Of a DNA stretch of 64,000 nt, positions 55,214 through 64,000 are shown one piece after another. The DNA is from Dryocola clanedunensis subsp. sulfonylureivorans (lineage in GTDB: Bacteria > Pseudomonadota > Gammaproteobacteria > Enterobacterales > Enterobacteriaceae), in NCBI RefSeq assembly GCF_016756775.1, contig NZ_JAERMU010000008.1, positions 177,356 through 241,355 of the forward strand. The letters are read 5' to 3'. The first letter of the stretch is position 1. Each line of letters opens with the position of its first letter. The notes below the pieces were generated by a model that was given only the letters and a program-made list of their open reading frames with translations, was not told the origin of the DNA and ran no database searches. Position numbers and translations under genes: made by a program.

Positions 55214-57148
55214 TCAGAGGGCAGGACGAGCGATGACGCTGCGGGTTTCCATACGCACTTCAGCGATGGTGACATCGATAACGTCAGTCACTTTGTAAGC
55301 CACTTCGCCTTTGATCTGCACGGTGCCCAGCTCCTGGCTGCAAACCATTTCATCACGCACGGCGTGAATAAACGGAGCAGGGATGAAGGCCACCGCGCCA
55401 TTCTCCACCAGACGAACGCGCATCCCGCCACGGCTGACATCAATGATTTCAGCGGCGAAGCGGGTATCCGTTCCTGCCTTATCATTCAGGAAGCGGGCAT
55501 ACAGCCAGTCGCCAACGTCGCGTTCAGCCATACGGTTCAGGCGGCGACGCTCAGCCATCTGCACGGTGACTTCAGCGACCGGGCGGTCAATGCTCTCACC
55601 TTTGATGATCGCTTTCAGCAGACGGTGGTTAACCATGTCGCCATATTTACGAATCGGCGAGGTCCAGGTGGCGTAGGCTTCCAGACCAAGGCCAAAGTGC
55701 GGGCCTGGTTCGGTGCTGATTTCCGCATAGGACTGATAGCGGCGGATGCGGCTGTCCAGGAAGCCTGTCGGCTGCGCATCCAGTTCACGACGTAATTTGC
55801 AGAAACCTTCAAGCGTCAGGACTTCTTGCGCGTCAACGGTCAGGCCGTGGCCTGCCAGCATGGTGGCCAGCTGTTCGGTATTGGCTGGGTCGAAGCCGGT
55901 GTGCACGTTGTAGATCCCGAAGCCGAGCTTTTCACGCAGCACGATGGCAGCACAGACGTTTGCGGCAATCATTGCTTCTTCAACGATGCGGTTGGCGATA
56001 CGGCGCGGCTCAGCGACGATATCCAGCACTTCGCCTTTTTCACCCAGCACGAAGCGGTAATCCGGACGATCTTTAAACACCAGCGCGTGGTTGTGACGCC
56101 ATTCGCCACGGCTCAGACAGACGCGTTGCAGCAGACGAATTTGTTGGGCAATCTCGTCGTTTTGCGGCTGCCATTCACCTTTGTCTTCCAGCCAGTCGGA
56201 CACTTCGTCATAAACCAGCTTGGCTTTGGACTCGATGGTGGCGGCAAAGAAGTGAATGTCACTGGCAATAGCGCCGTCCTTTTCAATCACCATACGGCAG
56301 GCGACGACGGGACGGTTGACGTTGGCACGCAGGGAGCAAAGGTCATCAGACAGCTCGCGCGGCAGCATCGGAATATTGAAACCAGGCAGATAGTTGGTGA
56401 ACGCACGCACTTTGGCGATATTGTCCAGTTTGCTGCCTTCGGCAATCCACGCCGTCGGATCGGCTATAGCAACTGTCAGCTGAAGCCTGCCGTCCGGCAG
56501 CGCTTCGACGTGCAGCGCATCATCCATATCTTCGGTGCTGGCGCTATCGATGGTCACGAAGTTCAGGGCGGTTAAATCTTCACGCACCAGGCCATCGTCG
56601 AGCATCTCGTTTGCCACGCCGTCTGGCGCTTCACGTTCAAGATTATGACGCGAGAGGGTCACCCACCACGGCGCGAGATGATCGTCGCCAAAGGTGATGA
56701 ACTGGGTCAGTTCAGCGTAGAAACCACGGTCGCCTTTCAGCGGGTGACGCTTCATTTCCGCCACGGCCCAGTCGCCGTTCTGGAAGTCGTGCGTCACGTT
56801 ACGATCGGCGCGACACTGAATGGCGTCTTTCAAAAGAGGGTGATCCGGTACGACAGAAAGACGGTCATCTTTCTTCTGTACGCGGCCAACGAAGCGGGTC
56901 AGAAACGGCTCGATAAGCTCTTCTGGCTCTGCGGTCTCCCGATCTTTTTCCGTATGGATAACGGCGCTGATTCGGTCGCCGTGCATCACTTTTTTCATTT
57001 GCGGAGGGGGGATAAAGTAGCTTTTCTGGCCGTCAACTTCGAGGAAGCCAAAGCCTTTTTCAGTACCTTTTACCACACCTTCAACGCGTGGAGTCTGGGA
57101 ATGCAACTGCTGTTTTAGCTGCGCGAGCAGCGGGTTATCCTGAAACAT
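55214..57148 (-). CDS. rnb: RNase II
   Basis: 644 residues, the E. coli length. Cold-shock domain near the N-terminus ([21 protein letters not shown]), the RNB catalytic core with [15 protein letters not shown] and ADPTAWI, and a C-terminal S1 domain ([21 protein letters not shown]). RNase II is the main 3'-to-5' processive exoribonuclease of mRNA decay. Sits between rpfR and yciW as in E. coli. Confidence 0.97.
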   Translation of the reverse strand: MFQDNPLLAQLKQQLHSQTPRVEGVVKGTEKGFGFLEVDGQKSYFIPPPQMKKVMHGDRISAVIHTEKDRETAEPEELIEPFLTRFVGRVQKKDDRLSVVPDHPLLKDAIQCRADRNVTHDFQNGDWAVAEMKRHPLKGDRGFYAELTQFITFGDDHLAPWWVTLSRHNLEREAPDGVANEMLDDGLVREDLTALNFVTIDSASTEDMDDALHVEALPDGRLQLTVAIADPTAWIAEGSKLDNIAKVRAFTNYLPGFNIPMLPRELSDDLCSLRANVNRPVVACRMVIEKDGAIASDIHFFAATIESKAKLVYDEVSDWLEDKGEWQPQNDEIAQQIRLLQRVCLSRGEWRHNHALVFKDRPDYRFVLGEKGEVLDIVAEPRRIANRIVEEAMIAANVCAAIVLREKLGFGIYNVHTGFDPANTEQLATMLAGHGLTVDAQEVLTLEGFCKLRRELDAQPTGFLDSRIRRYQSYAEISTEPGPHFGLGLEAYATWTSPIRKYGDMVNHRLLKAIIKGESIDRPVAEVTVQMAERRRLNRMAERDVGDWLYARFLNDKAGTDTRFAAEIIDVSRGGMRVRLVENGAVAFIPAPFIHAVRDEMVCSQELGTVQIKGEVAYKVTDVIDVTIAEVRMETRSVIARPAL

Positions 57149-57231
57149 ATTATTTAGTTTTCGTGGCCAAAAGAGCGGCTGACAGTTTTACGCGAATCCA
57201 CCCCCTGCGGCAAGCGATGTTTACCGTAAAA

Positions 57232-58407
57232 TCACCCCAGATTTGTAGGCTGGACAAGGTTGCCAAGACCAAGTTTTAAACGATTAATCCAGCCAAACAG
57301 GCCACAACTGACAAGCAGCCTCAGCACCTGAGAGGCAGTAAAACCCTGCTCAAGTAAAGGTTGAATATGGGCGGCGCTGAATCTGTCCGGCGCGCGGGTC
57401 AACTGCTGCACGGCCTGGATAATGGCCCTTTCTCGTGGGTGGTTGTGGCTCCAGGCCTGGAGCGCACGCTCCCCGTTACGCATCGCCTCTGGCAGACCGT
57501 TATCATTTGCCCAAAGTTGCGCGGCCTGTGAGAAGCAGGAAGGGCTGCCGTTAATCCTCGCGGTTAACAGCATAATCAGATTCTGTTCGTCGTTCTGCAG
57601 CGGGGCTGGCTGCCATAACAGGCGAATCAGCTGACTCAGCGCGTTCAGCGTCGGTGCATCATGAGCCAACACCCAGTGCATGCCGTACAAAGGACTAAGC
57701 GGCTGGCTAAAGCTGACTGCCTCAAGCTGCTCCGCCTGAGCATAGCGCAGCTCCACGACAGGGAGATCGGCAGCCCATACCGCTTCGTGGACGTTAAATA
57801 GCTCTGCGGCCGCGTCCTGAAGCGTATCAAGGCCTGGCAACCAGCGCACCGGTAAGCCTTGTAGTGCCTGCCATGCGGCGATTGCCCGCGCCTGGAAGCC
57901 AATAAAACCGATCAGCTGATTAAACGTCACGATGTCATCGACAGAGAGGCCAACTTCATCGAGCTGCGTACGGGAGGTGCTGTCGATAAGCGTCGGCTGG
58001 CTGGCGAGCTGGCGAGCATACTGGGTGATTTGCGTCAGGCGCTGATTGCTCTCCCGTGAGGAGTCAGGCCCAGGCTGGGGGGCCAGACGCGCCGCATAGT
58101 GGTTACATAATCGCTGTACCCCATACACCTGAGCGACGGTCAGCGCGGTACTCAACCTGTCGTAGCTGCTCAGGGTATGCAGACGCGTCACGGAGACGCT
58201 GTCGGGAAGCAGCGTCTGGCTTGCGGCACGCGCCGCGGCGATCCACGACAGTTCATCGTTAAGGAGATCGGGACTGATGGTGAGGTCGAGCAAAAAACGA
58301 TCGGCGTGAGCGGCTTCGGGAACTAGCGGTTGCGCTTGTGCCGGGCAGAGACTGGACTGGGTTTCGTGATACCAGTGGTTTTTGCCCGCTATCTGGCGTT
58401 GTTCCAT
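57232..58407 (-). CDS. yciW: YciW, AhpD-like putative oxidoreductase
   Basis: 391 residues related to E. coli YciW, with an AhpD/carboxymuconolactone-decarboxylase-like helical core (DDIVTFNQLIGFIGFQARAIAAWQ). YciW has been described as a CysB-linked putative peroxidase active in cysteine metabolism. No cysteine redox pair of the CxxC type is visible, so peroxidase activity is uncertain. Neighbours rnb and fabI are conserved. Confidence 0.9.
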   Translation of the reverse strand: MEQRQIAGKNHWYHETQSSLCPAQAQPLVPEAAHADRFLLDLTISPDLLNDELSWIAAARAASQTLLPDSVSVTRLHTLSSYDRLSTALTVAQVYGVQRLCNHYAARLAPQPGPDSSRESNQRLTQITQYARQLASQPTLIDSTSRTQLDEVGLSVDDIVTFNQLIGFIGFQARAIAAWQALQGLPVRWLPGLDTLQDAAAELFNVHEAVWAADLPVVELRYAQAEQLEAVSFSQPLSPLYGMHWVLAHDAPTLNALSQLIRLLWQPAPLQNDEQNLIMLLTARINGSPSCFSQAAQLWANDNGLPEAMRNGERALQAWSHNHPRERAIIQAVQQLTRAPDRFSAAHIQPLLEQGFTASQVLRLLVSCGLFGWINRLKLGLGNLVQPTNLG

Positions 58408-58572
58408 GGTCGTTCCTTGGTCAAAGAGTTAACAGGCGGCCGTAAGGTATCCGGGGCCTGGTTCGCTGCTTTATCCTGGCGCAAGCGCGGAAGGTGACAA
58501 AAGAATGATCGGTGATAACAAATATCAGTTTGCTATATGAAGCGGTGCAGGGAAGGGGAATGCAGAAATTGA

Positions 58573-58594
58573 GGGGCGGACGAGCGTCCACCCC
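58573..58594 (-). terminator. Probable fabI terminator
   Basis: GGGGTGGACG-CT-CGTCCGCCCC (one G-T pair) right after the fabI stop on the minus strand; the trailing T-tract is weak (TCAATTTC). Confidence 0.6.
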
Positions 58595-58605
58595 ACGGGC
58601 AAAAC

Positions 58606-59394
58606 TTATTTCAGTTCCAGCTCGTTCATTGCAGCGATGCTGAAGCCGCCGTCAACGTGGACCACTTCACCGGAGATACCGGCAGACAGGTCAGAGCACA
58701 GGAAGGCCGCGGAGTTACCCACGTCTTCGATGGTCACGGTACGACGAATCGGGGTAACCGCTTCGCAGTGGGCCAGCATTTTACGGAAATCTTTGATGCC
58801 GCTTGCCGCCAGGGTACGGATTGGACCCGCAGAAATGGCGTTAACACGCACGCCTTCTGGACCCATCGCGTTCGCCATGTAGCGTACGTTAGCTTCCAGA
58901 GAAGCTTTAGCCAGGCCCATCACGTTGTAGTTAGGGATAGCACGCTCTGCGCCCAGGTAGGACAGCGTCAGCAGCGCAGAACCTGGGTTCAGCATTTCAC
59001 GGCACACTTTTGCCATAGCGACGAAGCTATAGGCGCTGATGTCGTGGGCGATTTTGAAGCCATCACGGGTAACGGCGTTGACGTAGTCACCGTCCAGCTG
59101 GTCCGCAGGGGCGAAACCGATGGAGTGCACGAAACCGTCAAACTTAGGCCAGCTTTTCGCCAGTTCGGTAAACAGCGCATCGATGCTTTCATCTTCTGCC
59201 ACGTCACACGGCAGCACGATGTTTGAGCCCAGCTCAGCAGCGAAACCTTCAACACGGCCTTTCAGTTTGTCGTTCTGATAGGTGAAAGCCAGTTCAGCGC
59301 CTTCGCGGTGCATCGCCTGAGCGATACCGTAAGCGATGGAAAGTTTGCTGGCGAGGCCAGTGATCAGAATGCGTTTACCGGTAAGAAAACCCAT
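58606..59394 (-). CDS. fabI: FabI, enoyl-ACP reductase
   Basis: 262 residues, the E. coli length. NADH site [20 protein letters not shown], the [19 protein letters not shown] stretch carrying the catalytic Tyr and Lys, and C-terminal [16 protein letters not shown]. FabI completes each round of fatty-acid elongation and is the target of triclosan. The Gly at the common resistance position (93) is retained as SIGFAP context. Single gene with its own upstream region of 240 bp. Confidence 0.97.
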   Translation of the reverse strand: MGFLTGKRILITGLASKLSIAYGIAQAMHREGAELAFTYQNDKLKGRVEGFAAELGSNIVLPCDVAEDESIDALFTELAKSWPKFDGFVHSIGFAPADQLDGDYVNAVTRDGFKIAHDISAYSFVAMAKVCREMLNPGSALLTLSYLGAERAIPNYNVMGLAKASLEANVRYMANAMGPEGVRVNAISAGPIRTLAASGIKDFRKMLAHCEAVTPIRRTVTIEDVGNSAAFLCSDLSAGISGEVVHVDGGFSIAAMNELELK

Positions 59395-59641
59395 AGCTTT
59401 GAATCCTTATAGTTTCTGCTAATTTTATGACTTTGAAATCATGATGTTACAGATGAGAAGTCACAATTATTCAACACGAAATTGAAATTATATCCCACTG
59501 ACGCGTGGTTGTGTCACGTTATTTTTCCACAGTGCGGCGAGTGGTCAACGCCTCACCAGAGGTCTGAACAGCTATCCGACGATTTCGGGACTACGCTTTA
59601 GGGGATATTGACGTCAAAACATCCCCGGCTTGTGGAGAGTC

Positions 59642-60052
59642 ATGATGAAGATAACCGTTGAAACCGTGGTGAAAGCGCCCGTTGAAAAAGTCTGGCAGGC
59701 CTACATTGACCCCGAGGCTATTAAACAATGGAATACCGCGTCCCCTGACTGGCATACGCCGACAGCCTCCGTGGATTTCAGGGAGGGGGGCCCATTCTCG
59801 TTTCGCATGGAGGCGAAAGACGGCAGCATGGGATTTGATTTTGCGGGCGAGTATACCCGTATCGTCCCACTCGAGTTAATTGAATACCAGTTTGGCGATC
59901 GTCAGGCGAAGGTGGAGTTTACCCCGGCAGACGAGGGCGTAACCGTTCATCTGGAGTTTGACCCGGATAAACAGTATCCGGAAGAGCATCAGAAAAACGG
60001 CTGGCAGGCGATTCTTGAGAACTTTGCGCGTTATGTCGAAAACGAAGCGTGA
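59642..60052 (+). CDS. AHSA1/SRPBCC-domain protein
   Basis: 136 residues from the ATG at 59642 with GGAG just upstream (a second ATG follows directly). A START-like fold: VVKAPVEKVWQAYIDPEAIKQWN at the N-terminus, DFREGGPFSFRMEAKDGSMGF, and GWQAILENFARYVE at the C-terminus. Such proteins bind hydrophobic ligands or help Hsp90; function here is unknown. Convergent with the GlxA-type regulator. Confidence 0.85.
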   Translation: MMKITVETVVKAPVEKVWQAYIDPEAIKQWNTASPDWHTPTASVDFREGGPFSFRMEAKDGSMGFDFAGEYTRIVPLELIEYQFGDRQAKVEFTPADEGVTVHLEFDPDKQYPEEHQKNGWQAILENFARYVENEA

Positions 60053-60189
60053 ATTGCCGGAGGACGCCGACGCTTGTCCTTACTGAAGCTATAAAAAGCT
60101 TGTTGAATGTCTCAGGGCGTGAAGCGGACATTATACAAACACCCTCTGGCGCAAAAAAATGAAAGGATTTAAATTGGTCGGGCTGCCTC

Positions 60190-61164
60190 TCACTTCGATT
60201 CGATATCAACGGGCGCATGCCCTCGAAAAGCCCTGCGCCAATCGCTTGGGCTGACGCTGAATCTCGCTTTGAAACTCTGGCGAAAAGAGATCGGTGACTG
60301 AAAACCCACCATTTTGGATACACTTTCAATGCTACTGTTCGTCGTTTCCAGTAACTCCTGGCTTCTTTGAAGGCGCTCCGAATTCAGCCAGTCTCCAGGC
60401 GTAGTTCCGGTTGCCTTGATAAAATGACGAGTTAACGTTCGCCGACTCATGCTGACAAACCCGGCAAGTGAGTCGAGATCGTGAGGCTTGTCCAGGTTAC
60501 GGCGCAAATAGTCTGTCAGTTCGTTCATTTTGCTATCCCGAGTAGATACCGGGACTGGACGTTCAATAAACTGGGCCTGACCGCCTTCCCGGTAAGGAGG
60601 AACAACCATTCTTCTTGCCACCCGGTTAACTATCGCAGAACCGTAATGGTCACGGATAATATTCAGGCAGCAATCGATACCGGCAGCAGTACCTGCAGAG
60701 GTAATCAGACGTTCATCACTGATATACAGCGAGTTGCTATCCAGATGAACAGCTGGAAATCGTTCAATGAAGTCCTGCTCGAACTCCCAGTGCGTGGCGG
60801 CACGATGCCCATCAAGGAGACCGGAATAGGCCAGTACGTAAGCGCCCAGACAAAGTCCCACCACTTCTGCGCCACGCTGCCATGCGTTTATTAACGCATC
60901 CAGCAGGGCCTGAGAAGGTTTTTCTTCCGGGTGATTCCAGTAAGGCACGATAACAATATCTGCGGTGTCCAGCAGCTCAAGCCCATGCTCCACGTTGATG
61001 GACAGACCCATATCAGACAGAACGACGCCAGGGTTTTCAGCACAGATGTCGACGCGGAATAAATCCGGTTGCGGCATAGACTGCCCGAAAATAATACAAG
61101 GGACTGAAAAGTGAAAGGGGCTAAATCCGACCGTTGCAATCACGGCGACCGTCAGTGCAGACAT
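60190..61164 (-). CDS. GlxA-type AraC-family regulator
   Basis: 324 residues from the ATG at 61164 (MSALTVAVIATVGFSPFHF), with AAGG nine bases upstream; the longer frame extends toward the next gene. The N-terminal half is a DJ-1/PfpI-like domain (EVVGLCLGAYVLAYSGLLDGHRAATHW, with the nucleophile-elbow Cys in GLCLGA). The C-terminal AraC HTH pair is clear (DLDSLAGFVSMSRRTLTRHF and IESVSKMVGFQSPISFRQSF). It lies 115 bp downstream of an UlaG-like hydrolase gene on the same strand and may regulate it. Confidence 0.9.
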   Translation of the reverse strand: MSALTVAVIATVGFSPFHFSVPCIIFGQSMPQPDLFRVDICAENPGVVLSDMGLSINVEHGLELLDTADIVIVPYWNHPEEKPSQALLDALINAWQRGAEVVGLCLGAYVLAYSGLLDGHRAATHWEFEQDFIERFPAVHLDSNSLYISDERLITSAGTAAGIDCCLNIIRDHYGSAIVNRVARRMVVPPYREGGQAQFIERPVPVSTRDSKMNELTDYLRRNLDKPHDLDSLAGFVSMSRRTLTRHFIKATGTTPGDWLNSERLQRSQELLETTNSSIESVSKMVGFQSPISFRQSFKARFSVSPSDWRRAFRGHAPVDIESK

Positions 61165-61279
61165 AACGTTAACCTTACCGTAAATGATAGGCACCGGCTC
61201 ATCGGTGGCTAAAACGCTGATTTTAACTGACCAAAGGATAACAGGTGACCAGTAATAATGGCATTCCTCACCAGGCCTG

Positions 61280-62059
61280 TCAGAAAGCCATTGTCTCACC
61301 GTCTGCAGGAATCAGAACCTTATCTTCAATACCATGTTCAAGCGTGAACTCGTGAAGTTCCGCGCGGGTAAGAAGGCAATGATTAATCGATTCCATATGA
61401 GATGCCACGACGGTCGCAGTCGGCAACATTTTCAGCGTGCGCAGTGTGTCCTCTTTGCCCATGATAATCGGGCCGTAAAGGTCATTTACCGCATAACCGG
61501 TGTTCAACACCACAATCTCCGGGTTGAAACGCTGTAAGTTTCTTGCGTAAGGCTTAACCCAGACGGTATCACCCGCGATATACAGCGTTTTTTCATCATG
61601 GTGGGTGAAGACCAGCCCACATGCATCACCGAGTAGCTCACCCCACTGAGCATCGGCATACAATTCATTGCTGCCATGTTGGCCATCTGTTTTATAAATA
61701 GTCAGGCCGTCTACGAAATGATTTTCATCTTTCAGAACGCGAATGTTGAGAAAGCCCTGAGAACGGAGAAGCGCCGCATCTTTTTCATCCTGCGTGTAGA
61801 TAAGCATGTTTTTGGGAACAGCCTGCTGGGCAGCCTCATCCCAGTGATCGGTATGGGTGTGAGTCAGGATCACGGCATCAACCGCCAGTAAATCCTCTAC
61901 GGCCACAGGCAAAGCAACCATTGGATTTCGCAAGTGCGGGCGTGCATTTCCAGCAAAACCATCCCAGGCTTCTTTTTCTGCCAGCATCGGATCAATAAGG
62001 AATTTTTTACCGGCATATTCCAGTACCAGCGTGGCATTGCGGATTTGCGTTAATTTCAT
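61280..62059 (-). CDS. UlaG-like metallo-beta-lactamase-fold hydrolase
   Basis: 259 residues. The metal motif HTHTDHWDEA lies at residues 67-76, with further His in YKTDGQHG, an Asp in YIAGDTVW and a His in ASHMESINH. The N-terminus MKLTQIRNATLVLEYAGKKFLIDPM is typical of the UlaG/YycJ group of cytosolic lactonases and phosphodiesterases. Substrate unknown. Upstream of the GlxA-type regulator on the same strand. Confidence 0.88.
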   Translation of the reverse strand: MKLTQIRNATLVLEYAGKKFLIDPMLAEKEAWDGFAGNARPHLRNPMVALPVAVEDLLAVDAVILTHTHTDHWDEAAQQAVPKNMLIYTQDEKDAALLRSQGFLNIRVLKDENHFVDGLTIYKTDGQHGSNELYADAQWGELLGDACGLVFTHHDEKTLYIAGDTVWVKPYARNLQRFNPEIVVLNTGYAVNDLYGPIIMGKEDTLRTLKMLPTATVVASHMESINHCLLTRAELHEFTLEHGIEDKVLIPADGETMAF

Positions 62060-62461
62060 TGATTGCTCCAGTCATTAATCAGATTTATTCACCCACCATA
62101 TTGGCTGTTGTGCTGCCGGGGATGCGAGTGGGTTTACTATAAAATGAGGAAGGGAGCGGCCGTGATAGACTCTCTGGTCATTAACCGATGAAATCAGGTC
62201 AATCGTAATGGTTCGGGTTTTACTGGCAGTCCGTTGCTGCCGAATGCCTGTTCAGTCCGCTGTTGGCACAAAGCTGCCTGTCATGCTGGTTGAGAAATGG
62301 CCTTAGCGTAGGATATTTTCCGTTTTCCAGGCGGACCCGAATAAGAACTACAAGCTCAGCTGTGCTGATTACCGGCAGACTTTATGATCGCATCCCCGCA
62401 GGCGTTTTGGCAGTTTGTACGTTAAGTTCGGGCAGGGAAGTGAACGACAGGCTGAAATGTT
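62060..62461. other. Gap without recognisable gene
   Basis: About 400 bp between the hydrolase gene and the DinQ-like toxin. Frames of up to 66 codons exist but have no ribosome-binding site, no family resemblance and odd composition, so I take none as a gene. Confidence 0.4.
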
Positions 62462-62462
62462 A

Positions 62463-62492
62463 AAGGCCGCGGGCGGTTAACCCCACGGCCTT
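62463..62492 (-). terminator. Terminator of the DinQ-like toxin mRNA
   Basis: AAGGCCGTGGGG / CCGCCCGCGGCCTT stem read on the minus strand, about 11 bp with one G-T pair, trailed by TTTAACATTT. Confidence 0.75.
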
Positions 62493-62511
62493 ACTTACGT
62501 TTCCATCAGCT

Positions 62512-62592
62512 TCAGAAGAAGAGGCGGATCAGTTCCAGAAGCACAATAACGGCCTTCAGAACCATGATGGCTTTATCAATAAAAGCACCCAT
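62512..62592 (-). CDS. DinQ-like type I toxin, 26-residue membrane peptide
   Basis: A short frame starting MGAFIDKAIMVLKAVIV and ending ELIRLFF. It strongly resembles E. coli DinQ (core IDKAIIVLGALIALLELIR as I recall it), a single-span peptide toxin whose translation is blocked by small RNAs. GAGAA lies just before the ATG and a strong terminator follows the stop, so this is a complete small transcript unit. An antitoxin RNA is expected; the long leader upstream (62593-62741) is the place to look. It is next to a broken IS element. Confidence 0.75.
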   Translation of the reverse strand: MGAFIDKAIMVLKAVIVLLELIRLFF

Positions 62593-62741
62593 GCGTTTCT
62601 CAATAGAACTGGAGGAGGAACACCGCTACTCACTCATCCACTGCCTGTCATAGCGGCTTCTTCATTGTTAGATGCTGAGATACCTCCTCCGGCCAGAGCA
62701 CCAACTCTGAACCGGAAAATAAAAAAACCGACCTCACCAGT

Positions 62742-63717
62742 TAATGCCGATCGTTTAAGGATCGGTTGAACGATCCGGTGGCTGGTGTAAAAAGGGTTCA
62801 TGTTCATCATGGACCCTTTTTAAATGGAACTTTCACAAGCCCTCGGCATTATCAATATTACCTCACCAGAGCACGCCCGAAGCCTTTCTGACCTCATTCC
62901 TGCTGACCTTATCCAGAAAGCTCTGACGCTGACTGACACCGTCACGCTGCGCAAACGTAAACTCCCTCTTGAATCTATGATTTGGCTTGTTGTGGGCATG
63001 TCCATCTTCTGCAATCGCCCCATGACCGAAATCGTCAATTTGATGGATATCACCGATCGTACCGGCGCACCTTTCACTGCCCGCAGCTCAGTTATCCAGC
63101 GACGAAAAACGCTCGGGGAGGATGCTGTCCGGACGCTGTTCGACATCACACAGCAGCACTGGAACCAGCAGGCAGCACACCCACAGTGGCACGGCCTGAA
63201 TCTGTTTGCCGTGGATGGCGTGGTCTGGCGTACAGCCGATACCCCGGAAAACAGTGCCGCCTTCAGTAAACACAGCAGCCAGTATGGCGAGGGTGGCTAT
63301 CCACAGGTCCGGATGGTCTGTCTGATGGAACTGAGCAGCCATCTGATAAACGCCAGCGCTTTTGACAGCGAGAGCGTCAGCGAAATGCGGCTGGCCGCCC
63401 GGCTGACAGAGAAAACGCCGGACAACAGTATCACCCTGTTCGATAAAGGATTTTACTCACTGGGCCTCCTGCATCACTGGCAGACATCCGGAGAGAAACG
63501 GCACTGACTGTTACCGCTGAAAAAGAATACCCGGTATGAGGTGGTGCGTAAGCTGGGGCAGGGTGACGAGCTGGTTCAGTTGAAAACGAGCCCGCAGGCG
63601 CGGAAGCAATGGCCGGCGCTACCGGCAGAAATAACGGCGAGACTGCTGACCCGGAATGTGGACGGAAAAGAACGGCAGGTACTGACCTCGCTGACAGACC
63701 CTAACCGTTATCAGGGT
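62742..63717 (+). mobile_element. IS4-family element, right end lost
   Basis: The left end TAATGCCGATCGTTTAAGGA at 62742 closely matches the IS4 terminus as I recall it. The transposase begins 82 bp inside. IS4-like sequence stops at about 63717, where it joins IS200-like DNA, so the right inverted repeat and target duplication are gone. Confidence 0.85.
62824..63717 (+). pseudogene. IS4-family transposase, interrupted and truncated
   Basis: The reading frame starts [20 protein letters not shown] and follows IS4 transposase closely ([51 protein letters not shown]). Two of the three DDE acidic residues are seen (Asp in VDGVVW and Asp in LFDKG). A TGA at 63505-63507 replaces the Trp codon found in IS4 (H-W-x-x-P-L), after which the frame continues with LLPLKKNTRYEVVRKLGQGD. 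It then ends about 140 residues early, losing the catalytic Glu. Inactive. Confidence 0.88.
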
Positions 63718-63801
63718 AACCTGCCTTCGATATTTGGGCGCGAAAACTATGTGATATTTACAGTTCCAACGGGTGTGCGCTAAGCTCTTTTCGCCCCCCA
63801 C
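63718..63801 (-). pseudogene. IS200-type TnpA, N-terminal fragment
   Basis: From a GTG at 63801 the minus strand reads GGEKSLAHTRWNCKYHIVFA and then PKYRRQV, the start of IS200/IS605-family TnpA with the HIVFAPKYRR motif. After about 28 codons it runs into the IS4 remnant at about 63718, so the catalytic HUH and Tyr regions are missing. The 199 bp to the right (63802-64000) are probably the IS200 leader and end but I could not confirm the boundary. Confidence 0.85.
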
Positions 63802-64000
63802 TGGGACCCCCTTTTGACGTGATGCATATCAATAATTTGCTACTTTCGGTGTGCTTTCCTGCCACAGCCGCTCAAATTCTATCCTGATAGACCGCCACCA
63901 GTTGCGGCTGGTTGCGTATCACAATCAATATCTTTATTGCGGTGTTTATACTGTTTTGTGGATCTCGATGGGTATGGTTCCTGGGGAGCCTGCATCATTA

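Noticed and set aside
55826..56575. 249-codon plus-strand frame within rnb
   Set aside because: Antisense shadow of RNase II.
62263..62463. 66-codon plus-strand frame upstream of the DinQ-like gene
   Set aside because: No start signal, mixed composition and no family match.

Overview
The window is chromosomal DNA from a member of the Enterobacteriaceae, most likely Enterobacter or a close relative such as Lelliottia or Leclercia. The basis is gene-by-gene resemblance and order like E. coli (tqsA-mdtJI-ydgD-ydgU-asr-ynfM-ynfL-mlc-bioD2-clcB, opgD-rimL-ydcK-tehB, ydcO-sutR-rlhA, rnb-yciW-fabI) combined with an rpfF/rpfR pair that E. coli lacks. The blocks are shuffled relative to E. coli and separated by accessory genes.

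Layout. 1-10.6 kb is core: polyamine exporter mdtJI with an upstream short ORF, acid-shock gene asr with an RstA-type box, an M32 carboxypeptidase, ynfM/ynfL, the glucose-PTS regulator mlc, bioD2 and clcB. 10.9-20.8 kb is a catabolic island that I cannot match to a known pathway: a translationally coupled minus-strand operon (SDR, alpha/beta hydrolase, HpcH/HpaI aldolase, bicupin), an MFS importer, and a plus-strand arm with a LacI regulator, two double-domain SnoaL-like proteins and a histidinol-dehydrogenase-like enzyme. Two matching LacI-type palindromes lie in the central divergent region. 20.9-30 kb holds pcaHG with pcaQ (protocatechuate ring cleavage only), ydcJ/hglS (2-oxoadipate dioxygenase/decarboxylase), a carboxylesterase, a 206-aa orphan, and a LysR/aminotransferase/amino-acid-binding-protein group.

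30.3-39.9 kb mixes core genes (opgD, rimL, ydcK, tehB without tehA) with accessory ones: a hicAB toxin-antitoxin with tandem operators, hpxO (urate hydroxylase), a VOC protein, peptidase T and an orphan DppA paralogue. 39.9-44.4 kb is a beta-glucoside PTS operon (IIC, GH4 phospho-glucosidase, IIB, no IIA) facing an unusually long RpiR-type regulator with duplicated DNA-binding domains and three matching operators. 44.4-51.4 kb has a lipoprotein, a DMT exporter with a divergent AraC regulator, ydcO/sutR and rlhA. 51.6-54.9 kb is the DSF-type quorum-sensing pair rpfF and rpfR, arranged convergently. 55.2-59.4 kb is rnb, yciW and fabI. 59.6-62.1 kb has an AHSA1-like protein, a GlxA-type regulator and an UlaG-like hydrolase. 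The right end carries a DinQ-like type I toxin and a broken IS4-family element fused to the start of an IS200 copy.

The best candidates for something undescribed are the SnoaL/HisD-like catabolic island with its operator pair and the multi-HTH RpiR regulator circuit. The unannotated small genes (ydgU, the mdtJI leader ORF, the DinQ-like toxin) are also worth attention.
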